Positions 49,471 through 56,470 of a DNA stretch of 64,000 bases are shown piece by piece; within the stretch, counting starts at the first letter, position 1; the number at the start of each line of letters is the position of its first letter. This DNA comes from Streptomyces althioticus. GTDB lineage: Bacteria; Actinomycetota; Actinomycetes; Streptomycetales; Streptomycetaceae. Position numbers and translations under genes: made by a program. A model generated the notes under the pieces. It was given only the letters and a program-made list of their open reading frames with translations. It was not told where the DNA came from and ran no database searches. Location of the stretch: contig BMSW01000010.1 of the NCBI GenBank assembly GCA_014649355.1, positions 183,321 to 247,320 of the forward strand, in the 5' to 3' direction.

Positions 49471-50167
49471 ATGGAGACTGCCTGGTACCTGGAGATTCTC
49501 GAGCGCGAGGGCCGGTCGCTGGCCGACGCGGCGGGGCAGGCGGGTCCGGGACCTGTTGCGGCACACCGGCGTGGTGCACCGGTGGGCGGCGGGCTTCGTC
49601 GCCGACGCGTGCCCGACCCCCCGCCCGATGGAGGAGCACCCGGACCTGGACGGTCCTGAGCTGCTCGCCTGGTACCGGGCCTGCCACCGCGCGCTGCTCG
49701 ACACGCTGCGCGAGGCGAAGCCGGACGTGGAGTGCTGGACCTTCCTGCCGGGCGCCGGATCCGGGCTCGGCTTCTGGGCCCGCCGCCAGGCCCACGAGAC
49801 GGCCGTGCACCGCTGGGACGCGCAGGCCGCGCGCGGCGGCGGCCCCGATCCCGTCGCCACGGACTTCGCGGTGGACGGCGTCGACGAACTGCTGCGCGGC
49901 TTCCACGCCCGCCGCAAGAGCAAGGTCCGCACCCCCGGGCCGCGCGTGCTCCGGATACGCGCGACGGACGCGGACGCGGTGTGGACGGTGCGGCTCTCGC
50001 AGGAGCCCCCGGTGACCACGCGGGACGCCGCCGGGGACGCGGAGTGCGAGGTGTCCGGTCCGGCCGCCGAGCTGTACCTGTCGCTGTGGAACCGGCTCCC
50101 CGTGCCGGAGGTGACGGGCGACGCGGCGCTCGCGGAGCTGTGGCGGGAGACGTCCGCGGTCGTCTGA
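49471..50167 (+). pseudogene. Frameshifted maleylpyruvate isomerase-family (mycothiol-dependent) gene
   Basis: The 5' end (ATG 49471) encodes METAWYLEILEREGRSLADA, the normal start. From about 49543 the family continues one frame over: RVRDLLRHTGVVHRWAAGFV, then WTFLPGAGSGLGFWARRQAH, ETAVHRWDAQAA (metal-site residues), GPAAELYLSLWNRLPVPEVT and GD at the end. Roughly 15 residues that normally include a CPxW motif are missing at the junction. A small deletion has therefore both removed sequence and shifted the frame. An internal start could yield a 200-aa C-terminal piece, but it would lack the first helix. Confidence 0.65.
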
Positions 50168-50213
50168 GGCAGGGGTGCTTGCCCGCCGACCGCCCGCCTG
50201 TTTCACTCCCGGC

Positions 50214-50513
50214 ATGACTGAGCACGGGGGGACGGGGTCGGGCGGCGGGCGCGGTCAGGCGGAGCGGGACGCCATCACCGTCGAAATCGGGTACGCGCTG
50301 TGCAGCGCCGCCTTCGCGGCGGCCGTGGTGTTCGGCGCGGTGGCGGGTCCGGCGCTGCTGTTCGCGCTGCCGGGGGCGGTGGAGACGGTGCTGGTCCGCG
50401 GGGGCGGTGTGCTCGCGGGGGTGCTGTTCGCCGTCCGTACCGTGTCCGTGCTGGTGCGGTTCCGGCGGGCGGCTCAGCCCAGCCAGCCCGGCCGCACGAG
50501 TCCGGACTCGTAG
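50214..50513 (+). CDS. Small two-helix membrane protein, DUF6332-like
   Basis: 99 aa, ATG 50214. A polar Gly-rich N terminus is followed by QAERDAITVEIGYALCSAAF, then a helix to VVFGAVAGPALLFALPGAVE and a second hydrophobic helix (GGVLAGVLFAVRTVSVLVRF). The AERDAxTVEIGYAL block is characteristic of a Streptomyces family that I associate with DUF6332. Its function is unknown. The last 40 bp overlap, tail to tail, the 3' end of the response-regulator gene. Confidence 0.65.
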   Translation: MTEHGGTGSGGGRGQAERDAITVEIGYALCSAAFAAAVVFGAVAGPALLFALPGAVETVLVRGGGVLAGVLFAVRTVSVLVRFRRAAQPSQPGRTSPDS

Positions 50514-51139
50514 GCGAGGACGACCAGTTGGGCGCGGTCGCGGGCGCCCAGCTTGACCATCGTGCGGCTGACGTGGGTCTTGGCGGTGAGCGGGCTCACG
50601 ACCAGGCGGCGGGCGATCTCCTCGTTGGTCAGGCCCAGTCCGACCAGCGCCATCACCTCCCGCTCCCGTTCGGTCAGCTCGGACAGGGCGCCCGCGGCGG
50701 CCGGTTTCTTGGAGCGGGCGGCGAACTCGGCGATCAGCCGGCGCGTCACACCCGGCGAGAGCAGGGCGTCGCCGTCGACCACCGCCCGTACCGCGCGCAG
50801 CAGTTCGTCCGGTTCGGTGTCCTTGACCAGGAAACCGGAGGCGCCCGAGCGGATCGCCTCGAAGACGTACTCGTCCAGCTCGAAGGTGGTGAGCATGACC
50901 ACCTTCACGTCGGCCAGGTCCGGGTCCCCGGTGACGCCGCGGGTGGCGGCGAGGCCGTCCAGTCCGGGCATGCGGATGTCCATCAGCACGACGTCGGGCC
51001 GCAACTCGTGGACCAGGCGCAGCGCCTCCTCGCCGTCGGCCGCCTCACCCGCCACCTCGATGTCCGGCTGCGCGTCGAGCAGGGCACGGAATCCCGCCCT
51101 GACCAGTGACTGGTCGTCTGCGAGCACCACTCGGATCAC
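50474..51139 (-). CDS. NarL/FixJ-family response regulator
   Basis: 221 aa from GTG 51139, overlapping the kinase stop by GTGA. The receiver has IRVVLADDQSLVRAGFRALL, the phospho-acceptor in VVLMDIRMPGLDGLAATRGV (about 54), VVMLTTFELDEYVFEAIRSG and FLVKDTEPDELLRAVRAV. The LuxR-type HTH is LTEREREVMALVGLGLTNEE, then IARRLVVSPLTAKTHVSRTM and VKLGARDRAQLVVLAY. It is the output half of a two-component system with the histidine kinase immediately upstream. The signal and targets are unknown. Confidence 0.95.
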   Translation of the reverse strand: MIRVVLADDQSLVRAGFRALLDAQPDIEVAGEAADGEEALRLVHELRPDVVLMDIRMPGLDGLAATRGVTGDPDLADVKVVMLTTFELDEYVFEAIRSGASGFLVKDTEPDELLRAVRAVVDGDALLSPGVTRRLIAEFAARSKKPAAAGALSELTEREREVMALVGLGLTNEEIARRLVVSPLTAKTHVSRTMVKLGARDRAQLVVLAYESGLVRPGWLG

Positions 51140-52395
51140 CGGTCGTCCTCCTCGGTGTCGATCGGCAGGTCGGCGAGCACGCGGAACCCTCCGTCCGGGC
51201 GGGTGCCCGCCTCGATGGTGCCACCGAGCGCGGCGGCCCTCTCCCGCATCCCGGCCAGCCCGTTGCCGGTGCCGCCGGCGTCCGCGCCGGTGGCGGGCCC
51301 GTCGTCGTCGACCAGCAGCCGCAGCCGCCCGTCGCGCCGTTCGATGCGCACGCGCGCCTCGCGGGACCCGGAGTGCCGTACGACGTTGGTGAGCGCCTCC
51401 TGGACGATGCGGAAGGCGGCCAGGTCGGCGCCGGGCGACAGCCGGGGCGGCCCGCCCTCGACGGTGACGGTCAGTCCCGCGCTCGCGGCCTGTTCCACCA
51501 GCTCGGGCAGCCGGTCCAGGCCGGGCGCCGGGGTGCGCGGGGCGGCTCCGGGGGCGCGCAGGGTGTCGAGCACCTGACGTACCTCGCCGAGCGCCTCCTT
51601 GCTCTTGGCCTTGATGGTGGTGAGCGCGGTGCGGGCCTGTTCGGGGTCGCCGTCCAGCAGGGCGAGTCCGACGCCGGCCTGCACGTTGATGACGGAGATG
51701 CTGTGCGCGAGCACGTCGTGCAGCTCGCGGGCGATGCGCAGCCGCTCCTCGTCGGCGCGCCGCCGCTCCGCCCGGGCCCGCTCGGCCCGCTCGCGCGCCC
51801 ACTGCTCACGGCGGACGCGGGCCAGTTCGGACACGGCCAGGAGCGCCACCACCCAGGTGGCGACGACGATCTCCTCGGTCCAGGGGGCCGCGTCGTCACC
51901 CGACGGGGGCAGCCACCGGTACAGGACGTGGACGGTCAGCAGATGCCCGGCCCACAGCGTCGCCATCGCCGCCCAGGCCGCGTACCGCCGGCCCGAGACG
52001 ACGGCGGCGAAACCGGCCACCGCGACGCTCAGGAGGACCGGCCCGTACGGATATCCGGCGCCGAGGTACAGCAGAACGGCGGCGACTGTCGCCCACAGCA
52101 CGGCGACGGGATGCCGCCACCGCCACAGCAGCACCGCGCCCGACAGGAACAGCAGCACGCGGCCCAGGGGGTCGAGGGCGACCCGCTCGCCCGCCTGGGC
52201 ATGGTCGGCGAATCCGGAGCCGATCAGCACGAAGGCGGTGAACAGCACCGTGGAGAGCCACGGCCACCGGGTGCCGTCGCCCCGCCCGGCGGCACGACGG
52301 CTCCAGCCGGGCGGGCCGTACCGCCACCGGCGCGGCGGCCCGCCGTGCCGCCACCGATTCGGCGGCCCGACGCCGGACCCACGCTGTTCGTCCAT
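51136..52395 (-). CDS. Two-component sensor histidine kinase (NarL-system type)
   Basis: 419 aa from ATG 52395 (MDEQRGSG). The minus-strand frame stays open another 1.2 kb through the upstream minisatellite, but that part is not protein-like. Four or five helices (WLSTVLFTAFVLIGSGFADH, VLWATVAAVLLYLGAGYPYG, AAWAAMATLWAGHLLTVHVL) form the sensor. The HisKA_3 domain has RIARELHDVLAHSISVINVQ (phospho-His about 223). The HATPase domain has RIVQEALTNVVRHSGS, VDDDGPAT and GNGLAGMRERAAALGG. It is translationally coupled to its response regulator. Confidence 0.92.
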   Translation of the reverse strand: MDEQRGSGVGPPNRWRHGGPPRRWRYGPPGWSRRAAGRGDGTRWPWLSTVLFTAFVLIGSGFADHAQAGERVALDPLGRVLLFLSGAVLLWRWRHPVAVLWATVAAVLLYLGAGYPYGPVLLSVAVAGFAAVVSGRRYAAWAAMATLWAGHLLTVHVLYRWLPPSGDDAAPWTEEIVVATWVVALLAVSELARVRREQWARERAERARAERRRADEERLRIARELHDVLAHSISVINVQAGVGLALLDGDPEQARTALTTIKAKSKEALGEVRQVLDTLRAPGAAPRTPAPGLDRLPELVEQAASAGLTVTVEGGPPRLSPGADLAAFRIVQEALTNVVRHSGSREARVRIERRDGRLRLLVDDDGPATGADAGGTGNGLAGMRERAAALGGTIEAGTRPDGGFRVLADLPIDTEEDDR

Positions 52396-52439
52396 GCCCG
52401 CCACGCTAGCCGCCGCACCCACCCGACGACGTCGGCCGG

Positions 52440-52638
52440 ACGGCGTGATCACACGTACTCCCGGGGAAGTACGGCCGGGAGGGCGCGGGGGCGCCCGGGA
52501 GACGCGGCGGGGCGGCCACGACGAGGCGGGCGGCGATGCAGGAAGGCGGGGCGCCGGGCCTCGGGCCAGGCCCCGCCGGTCCGCCGCACGGGCGCGACCG
52601 CAGGGGCGCGCACCCCACGAGACGCCGGGCCGCAGACC
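52440..52638. repeat. Degenerate flank of the 102-bp array
   Basis: GC-rich, gene-free sequence upstream of the kinase start. Its last part (from about 52560) shows diverged pieces of the repeat found next to it (GGGCGCGACCGCAGGGGCG, CCGCAGACCGACGGCGAGG). Confidence 0.5.
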
Positions 52639-53148
52639 GACGGCGAGGTCCGAAGCCCGGTGGGCCCGCCGGGCCGCACACCACCGCGCGGGCGCAGCCG
52701 TAGGGGGCGAGCCAGGAAGCGTCCACCTCCGCGTTCCACCGACCGCCAGGCCCGAAGCCCGGTGGGCCCGCCGGGCCGCAGACCACCGCGCGGGCGCAGC
52801 CGCAGGGGGCGAGCCAGGAAGCGTCCACCTGCGCATTCCACCGACCGCCAGGCCCGAAGCCCCGTGGGCCCGCCAGGCCGCACACCACCGCGCGGACGCA
52901 GCCGCAGGGGGCGAGCCAGGAAGCGTCCACCTGCGCATTCCACCGACCGCCAGGCCCGAAGCCCCGTGGGCCCGCCGGACCGCACACCACCGCGCGGACG
53001 CAGCCGCAGGGGGCGAGCCAGGAAGCGTCCACCTGCGCGCTCCACCGACCGCCAGATCCGAAGCCCCGTGGGCCCGCCGGGCCGCAGACCACCGCGCGGG
53101 CGCAGCCGCAGGGGGCGAGCCGGGAAGCGTCCACCTGCGCGTCCTGCG
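52639..53148. repeat. Five tandem copies of a 102-bp minisatellite unit
   Basis: Units begin at 52639, 52741, 52843, 52945 and 53047, each exactly 102 bp. The marker GAAGCGTCCACCT recurs at 52716, 52818, 52920, 53022 and 53124. Copies differ by a few substitutions and no indels; the last diverges near its end. Because 102 is a multiple of three, long frames stay open on both strands (34-residue repeats on the minus strand starting RRWTLPGSPPAAA). Codon use, lack of a plausible start and extreme Arg/Ala/Gly content argue against a protein. Each unit contains the palindrome GGCCCGCCGGGCC or a one-base variant of it. Confidence 0.9.
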
Positions 53149-53664
53149 GAACCCGGGAGAGACGCAGACGAGCTGCGGGACCACCGTTTGAACGGACCCA
53201 CGGAATGCGCACCCCAGGAGCCACCGAGCCGCAGGCCGACCGCGAAGTCCGGAGCCCTTGGAGGCGTCGGCGGCATCCAAGCCCACCGTGCGGGCACAAC
53301 CGCAAGGAGCGGCCCGGGGACTCCGGCCCGCAGGCCGACCGTGAGGTGCTGAGCCCGGCGGGCTCCAGGCCGTAGGCCACCGGACGTGCGGGAGCCGGAA
53401 ACGCCGGCGGGACGTCGGCCCACCGTGCGGGCGACATTGCGGGGCGTGCACCCCGTGGGGCAACCGCGAGGTGGGAGCCCAGGGAGGGCGCTCGCCCGTC
53501 GCAAGCCGCCCCTGTGGGCAGAACCGCTGGCGCGGTGCGTACCCAGGAAGCGGCGATAGACCCCCCCCCTTCTCACCGTGCGGGCACACATCCGCTCGGC
53601 GGGCCGACCGCCGGATGCCGAGCCCCAAGACGCCAGGCCCGCAGGCCAACCGCCGCCGCGGAGC
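53149..53664. repeat. Degenerate repeat tract downstream of the TetR gene
   Basis: Diverged relatives of the 102-bp unit at irregular spacing. The core CACCGTGCGGGC recurs near 53284, 53421 and 53574, and also inside the end of the TetR gene near 53692. GCAGGCCGACCG recurs near 53232, 53330 and 53641. A run of nine C lies at 53561-53569. No gene is recognisable. Confidence 0.65.
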
Positions 53665-54369
53665 CTAGAGAGTGTCGGCCGGCCGGAGGCCCACCGTGCG
53701 GGCGAGGCCGGCGATCGTGTGGCGGAAGAACGCGTCCCGTTCCTCCACGATGCGGGTGAACTGGCCGAACACCTCGAAGCCGATCAGGCCGAGCAGCTGC
53801 GCCCAGACGGCCACGCAGGCCGGTGCCACCGCGGGAGGCAGGTCGGGGACGAGGTCCTCCGCCATGCGCGCGGCCTCGGGCTCCAGGTCCGCCGGGACGG
53901 GCGCGACGTCCAGCTCCCCGGTCCGGTGGGCGTCGCGGACGACGTCGATGAGGGCGAAGCCGACGCGCGCGGCGGCCGGGACGGTGGTCGCGGGCGCGGC
54001 GTACCCGGGCACCGGGGAGCCGTAGATCAGCGCGTACTCGTGTGGGTGGGCCAGCGCCCAGCCGCGGATGGCCTCGCACACGGCGGTCCACCGCGTCCCC
54101 GCGGGGGCGCCCTCGGACGCCTTCAGCGCCGCTTCCGCCGTCTCGCCGAGGGAGTCGTAGGCGTCGATGATGAGGGCGGTCAGCAGGTCGTCACGGCTGG
54201 GGAAATAGCGGTAGATCGCGGAGGAGGCCATGCCGAGCGTTCTGGCCACGGCCCGCAGGGACAGCTCGGCGGCGCCCTGCTCGGCGAGCCGCCGGCGCGC
54301 CTCCTCCTTGATGGCCGCGGTGATCTCGATCCTCGCCCGTGCGCGGGCACCGTGCGGTGTGCTCGTCAT
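53665..54369 (-). CDS. TetR/AcrR-family transcriptional regulator
   Basis: 234 aa from ATG 54369 (MTSTPHG). The HTH is EEARRRLAEQGAAELSLRAV, ARTLGMASSAIYRYFPSRDD and LLTALIIDAYDSLG. The C-terminal ligand domain includes ICEAIRG-type helices (AVCEAIRGWALAHPHEYALI, YGSPVPGYAAP) and VWAQLLGLIGFEVFGQF. The protein ends GLARTVGLRPADTL. It is divergent from an F420-type nitroreductase gene, 153 bp apart, with two matching palindromes between them; autoregulation and control of that gene are likely. The DNA encoding its last 12 codons resembles the core of the minisatellite that follows. Confidence 0.9.
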   Translation of the reverse strand: MTSTPHGARARARIEITAAIKEEARRRLAEQGAAELSLRAVARTLGMASSAIYRYFPSRDDLLTALIIDAYDSLGETAEAALKASEGAPAGTRWTAVCEAIRGWALAHPHEYALIYGSPVPGYAAPATTVPAAARVGFALIDVVRDAHRTGELDVAPVPADLEPEAARMAEDLVPDLPPAVAPACVAVWAQLLGLIGFEVFGQFTRIVEERDAFFRHTIAGLARTVGLRPADTL

Positions 54370-54410
54370 GCCGTCAGTGTTCCACGAAAAGAGATCAGCG
54401 CACACAAACG

Positions 54411-54475
54411 AGAGCACTGCTCTTGCATTGCCGTGCTCGACCGGGCACACTGAAATCGAAGCGAGAGCAGTGCTC
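54411..54475. promoter_or_regulatory. Twin palindromic operators for the TetR regulator
   Basis: AGAGCACTGCTCT (54411-54423, perfect) and GAGCAGTGCTC (54465-54475, perfect arms) share the same GAGCA-N-TGCTC core. They lie 53 bp centre to centre between the divergent TetR and nitroreductase genes, one near each start. Confidence 0.65.
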
Positions 54476-54522
54476 ACAGAACAGAGCGGCGCTCTCCCCC
54501 ATGCCCTTCCCGGAGGTCACCG

Positions 54523-54978
54523 ATGTCGTCGCCCACGCCGTACTACTTCACCGCCGGTCCCGTCGCCGCCCGCTTCAACCGGATCGTCGGCTGGCTCGCC
54601 AGGCACGGCATCAGCCTGGCCGGCAGCGCCGAGCTGTCCGTCCGCGGCCGCAAGAGCGGCCGGATGCAGCGCCTCCCGGTCAACCCGCACACCTTCCGGG
54701 GGCAGCAGTACCTGATCTCGGCGCGCGGCCACTCCCAATGGGTGCGCAACATGCGGGCCGCCGGCGGTGGCGAGCTGCGCGTCGGCCGCAAGGTGCGCAC
54801 CTTCACGGCCGTGGAGATCCCCGACGAGGAGAAGCTGCCGTTGCTGCGCACCTACCTGAAGAAGTGGGGCTGGGAGGTCAACCAGTACTTCAAGGGGGTC
54901 ACCGCCAAGTCCTCCGACGAGGAGATCCTGGCGGCGGCCCCCGACCACCCCGTCTTCCGGATCACCGTCCGGGACTGA
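54523..54978 (+). CDS. Nitroreductase/deazaflavin (F420)-dependent oxidoreductase, Ddn family
   Basis: 151 aa, ATG 54523. The family core is evident: RFNRIVGWLARHGISLAGSA, ELSVRGRKSGRMQRLPVNPH, RGQQYLISARGHSQWVRNMR and AAGGGELRVGRKVRTFTAVE. These are the residues that cradle F420 in mycobacterial Ddn-like proteins. The conserved tail is DHPVFRITVRD. It probably reduces an unknown ligand with F420H2. It is divergent from and probably repressed by the TetR protein. The last codons and stop are part of a 23-bp tandem duplication. Confidence 0.88.
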   Translation: MSSPTPYYFTAGPVAARFNRIVGWLARHGISLAGSAELSVRGRKSGRMQRLPVNPHTFRGQQYLISARGHSQWVRNMRAAGGGELRVGRKVRTFTAVEIPDEEKLPLLRTYLKKWGWEVNQYFKGVTAKSSDEEILAAAPDHPVFRITVRD

Positions 54979-55037
54979 CCCCGGTCACTGCCCGGGACTG
55001 ACCCCGGTCACCGTCCGGGACTGACCTCGGTCACTGC
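54966..55037. repeat. 23-bp tandem duplication of the nitroreductase gene end
   Basis: Three copies of a 23-bp unit, each containing GGGACTGACC (at 54971, 54994 and 55017). The first copy holds the last codons and TGA of the nitroreductase gene. The third runs into the stop codon of the convergent flavoprotein gene. Confidence 0.85.
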
Positions 55038-56275
55038 CCGGGGCCGGCCTCAGCGCCGCCGCCCGCGGGACGCCGGTCCAGCGCCATCAGGGCGCGGTGC
55101 GCCATGGGGTGGGTGCGGACCAGCTCGCCGAGCGTCGTCGCGCCCCGCGTGATGTCCTTGAACGCCTTCCACGCCGGGCGGAAGCCGGTCAGCACCGCGT
55201 GGAAGACGCCCGGACGCTGCTCGAACGCCGCCAGCATGCGCTTGCCGACGCTCATCTCGACGCCGAGGCCCGCCTTCACGGCGAACGCGTAGTTGAGGGC
55301 CTGGCGGCGGGCGTCCACGGCGTCGTGCGCCTCGGCGATGCGCACCGCCCACTCCCCCGCCAGCCGGCCGGAGCGCAGCGCGAAGGAGATGCCCTCGCGG
55401 GTCCACGGCTCCAGCAGCCCGGCCGCGTCGCCGCAGACCAGCACCCGGCCGCGGGACAGCGGCGAGTCGTCGGCCCGGCAGCGGGTCAGATGCCCGGAGG
55501 AGATGGCCGGTTCGAAGCCCGCGAGGCCGAGGCGGGCGATGAAGTCCTCCAAGTAGCGCTTGGTGGCAGCGCCTTCGCCGCGCCGCGAGATGACGCCCAC
55601 GGTGAGGGTGTCGCCCTTGGGGAAGACCCAGCCGTAACTGCCTGGCATGGGGCCCCAGTCGATGAGCACCCGGCCCTTCCAGTCCTCGGCGACCGTCTCC
55701 GGCACCGGGATCTCCGCCTCCAGGCCCAGGTCGACCTGGTCCAGCTTCACCCCGACGTGCGCCCCTATGCGGCCGGCGCTGCCGTCGGCGCCGACCACGG
55801 CCCGCGCGAGCACCGTCTCGCCGCCCTGGAGGACGACGGCGACCGTGCGCCGGTCCGGCACGGCCGAGCCGTGCTGCTCCACACGCTGCACGGCGACACC
55901 CGTGCGCAGTTCGGCCCCGGCCTTCTGCGCGTGCTCGACGAGCTGCTGGTCGAACTCGGGCCGGTTGATGAGCCCGAAGAGCATCTGCCGGGAGCGGCGG
56001 GTACGGGCGAAGCGGCCGTTGCTGGAGAACGTCACCGCGTGCACCCGGTCCTTGAACGGCAGCTCGAAGCCGGGCGGCAGGGAGTCGCGCGACGGGCCGA
56101 TGATGCCGCCGCCGCAGGTTTTGTAACGTGGCAGCTCCGCCTTCTCCAGCAGCAGTACGCGCCGCCCCGCGACCGCCGCCGCGTAGGCCGCCGACGCTCC
56201 CGCGGGTCCCGCGCCCACCACGACGACGTCCCACACCTGCCGCTCGTCGTCCGCCGAAGAGTTCTCGCTGCTCAC
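55031..56275 (-). CDS. Geranylgeranyl reductase-family FAD-dependent oxidoreductase
   Basis: 414 aa from GTG 56275. The N-terminal FAD site is VWDVVVVGAGPAGASAAYAA, followed by LEKAELPRYKTCGGGIIG (the family's KxCGGG motif). Later come VVGADGSAGRIGAHVG, PMPGSYGWVFPKGDTLTVGV and the second FAD motif VLVCGDAAGLLEPWTREGIS. Members reduce geranylgeranyl or menaquinone side chains, and in Streptomyces several act on menaquinone or other isoprenoids. Which one this is cannot be told. Its stop lies inside the 23-bp repeat after the nitroreductase gene. Confidence 0.9.
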   Translation of the reverse strand: MSSENSSADDERQVWDVVVVGAGPAGASAAYAAAVAGRRVLLLEKAELPRYKTCGGGIIGPSRDSLPPGFELPFKDRVHAVTFSSNGRFARTRRSRQMLFGLINRPEFDQQLVEHAQKAGAELRTGVAVQRVEQHGSAVPDRRTVAVVLQGGETVLARAVVGADGSAGRIGAHVGVKLDQVDLGLEAEIPVPETVAEDWKGRVLIDWGPMPGSYGWVFPKGDTLTVGVISRRGEGAATKRYLEDFIARLGLAGFEPAISSGHLTRCRADDSPLSRGRVLVCGDAAGLLEPWTREGISFALRSGRLAGEWAVRIAEAHDAVDARRQALNYAFAVKAGLGVEMSVGKRMLAAFEQRPGVFHAVLTGFRPAWKAFKDITRGATTLGELVRTHPMAHRALMALDRRPAGGGAEAGPGQ

Positions 56276-56370
56276 GATGGTCCGCTGCTCCGATCACGCC
56301 GCCTGCCGCTGCTGTCCTCCCGCATCCTACGGCGGCGGTCGTGACGGTCCGCTGTGGGAGGATCGGCGAC

Positions 56371-56435
56371 GTGAGTGCCCCTTACATGGGTCACTCACGC
56401 ACACCAACACGATCATCGCGTACCGAGAAGTACGC
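56371..56435 (+). promoter_or_regulatory. Two inverted repeats upstream of the dipeptidase gene
   Basis: GTGAGTG (56371-56377) with CACTCAC (56392-56398), and GCGTAC (56418-56423) with GTACGC (56430-56435), both perfect. They lie 36-100 bp before the start codon in a comparatively AT-rich leader and may be operators or RNA hairpins. Confidence 0.4.
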
Positions 56436-56470
56436 ACTTGCACAACGTCGCACCTACAAGGAGCGTGCCC

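Noticed and set aside
52639..53148. CRISPR array
   Set aside because: The 102-bp units are contiguous with no unique spacers and no cas genes are present.
53561..53569. Run of nine C as a phase-variable tract
   Set aside because: It lies inside the degenerate repeat tract and is not in a recognisable gene or promoter.
52396..53649. Continuation of the histidine-kinase reading frame 1.2 kb upstream through the repeats (an apparent 837-aa protein)
   Set aside because: The extension is repetitive Arg/Ala/Gly-rich, has open frames on the other strand as well, and has no homology. The kinase proper begins at 52395.
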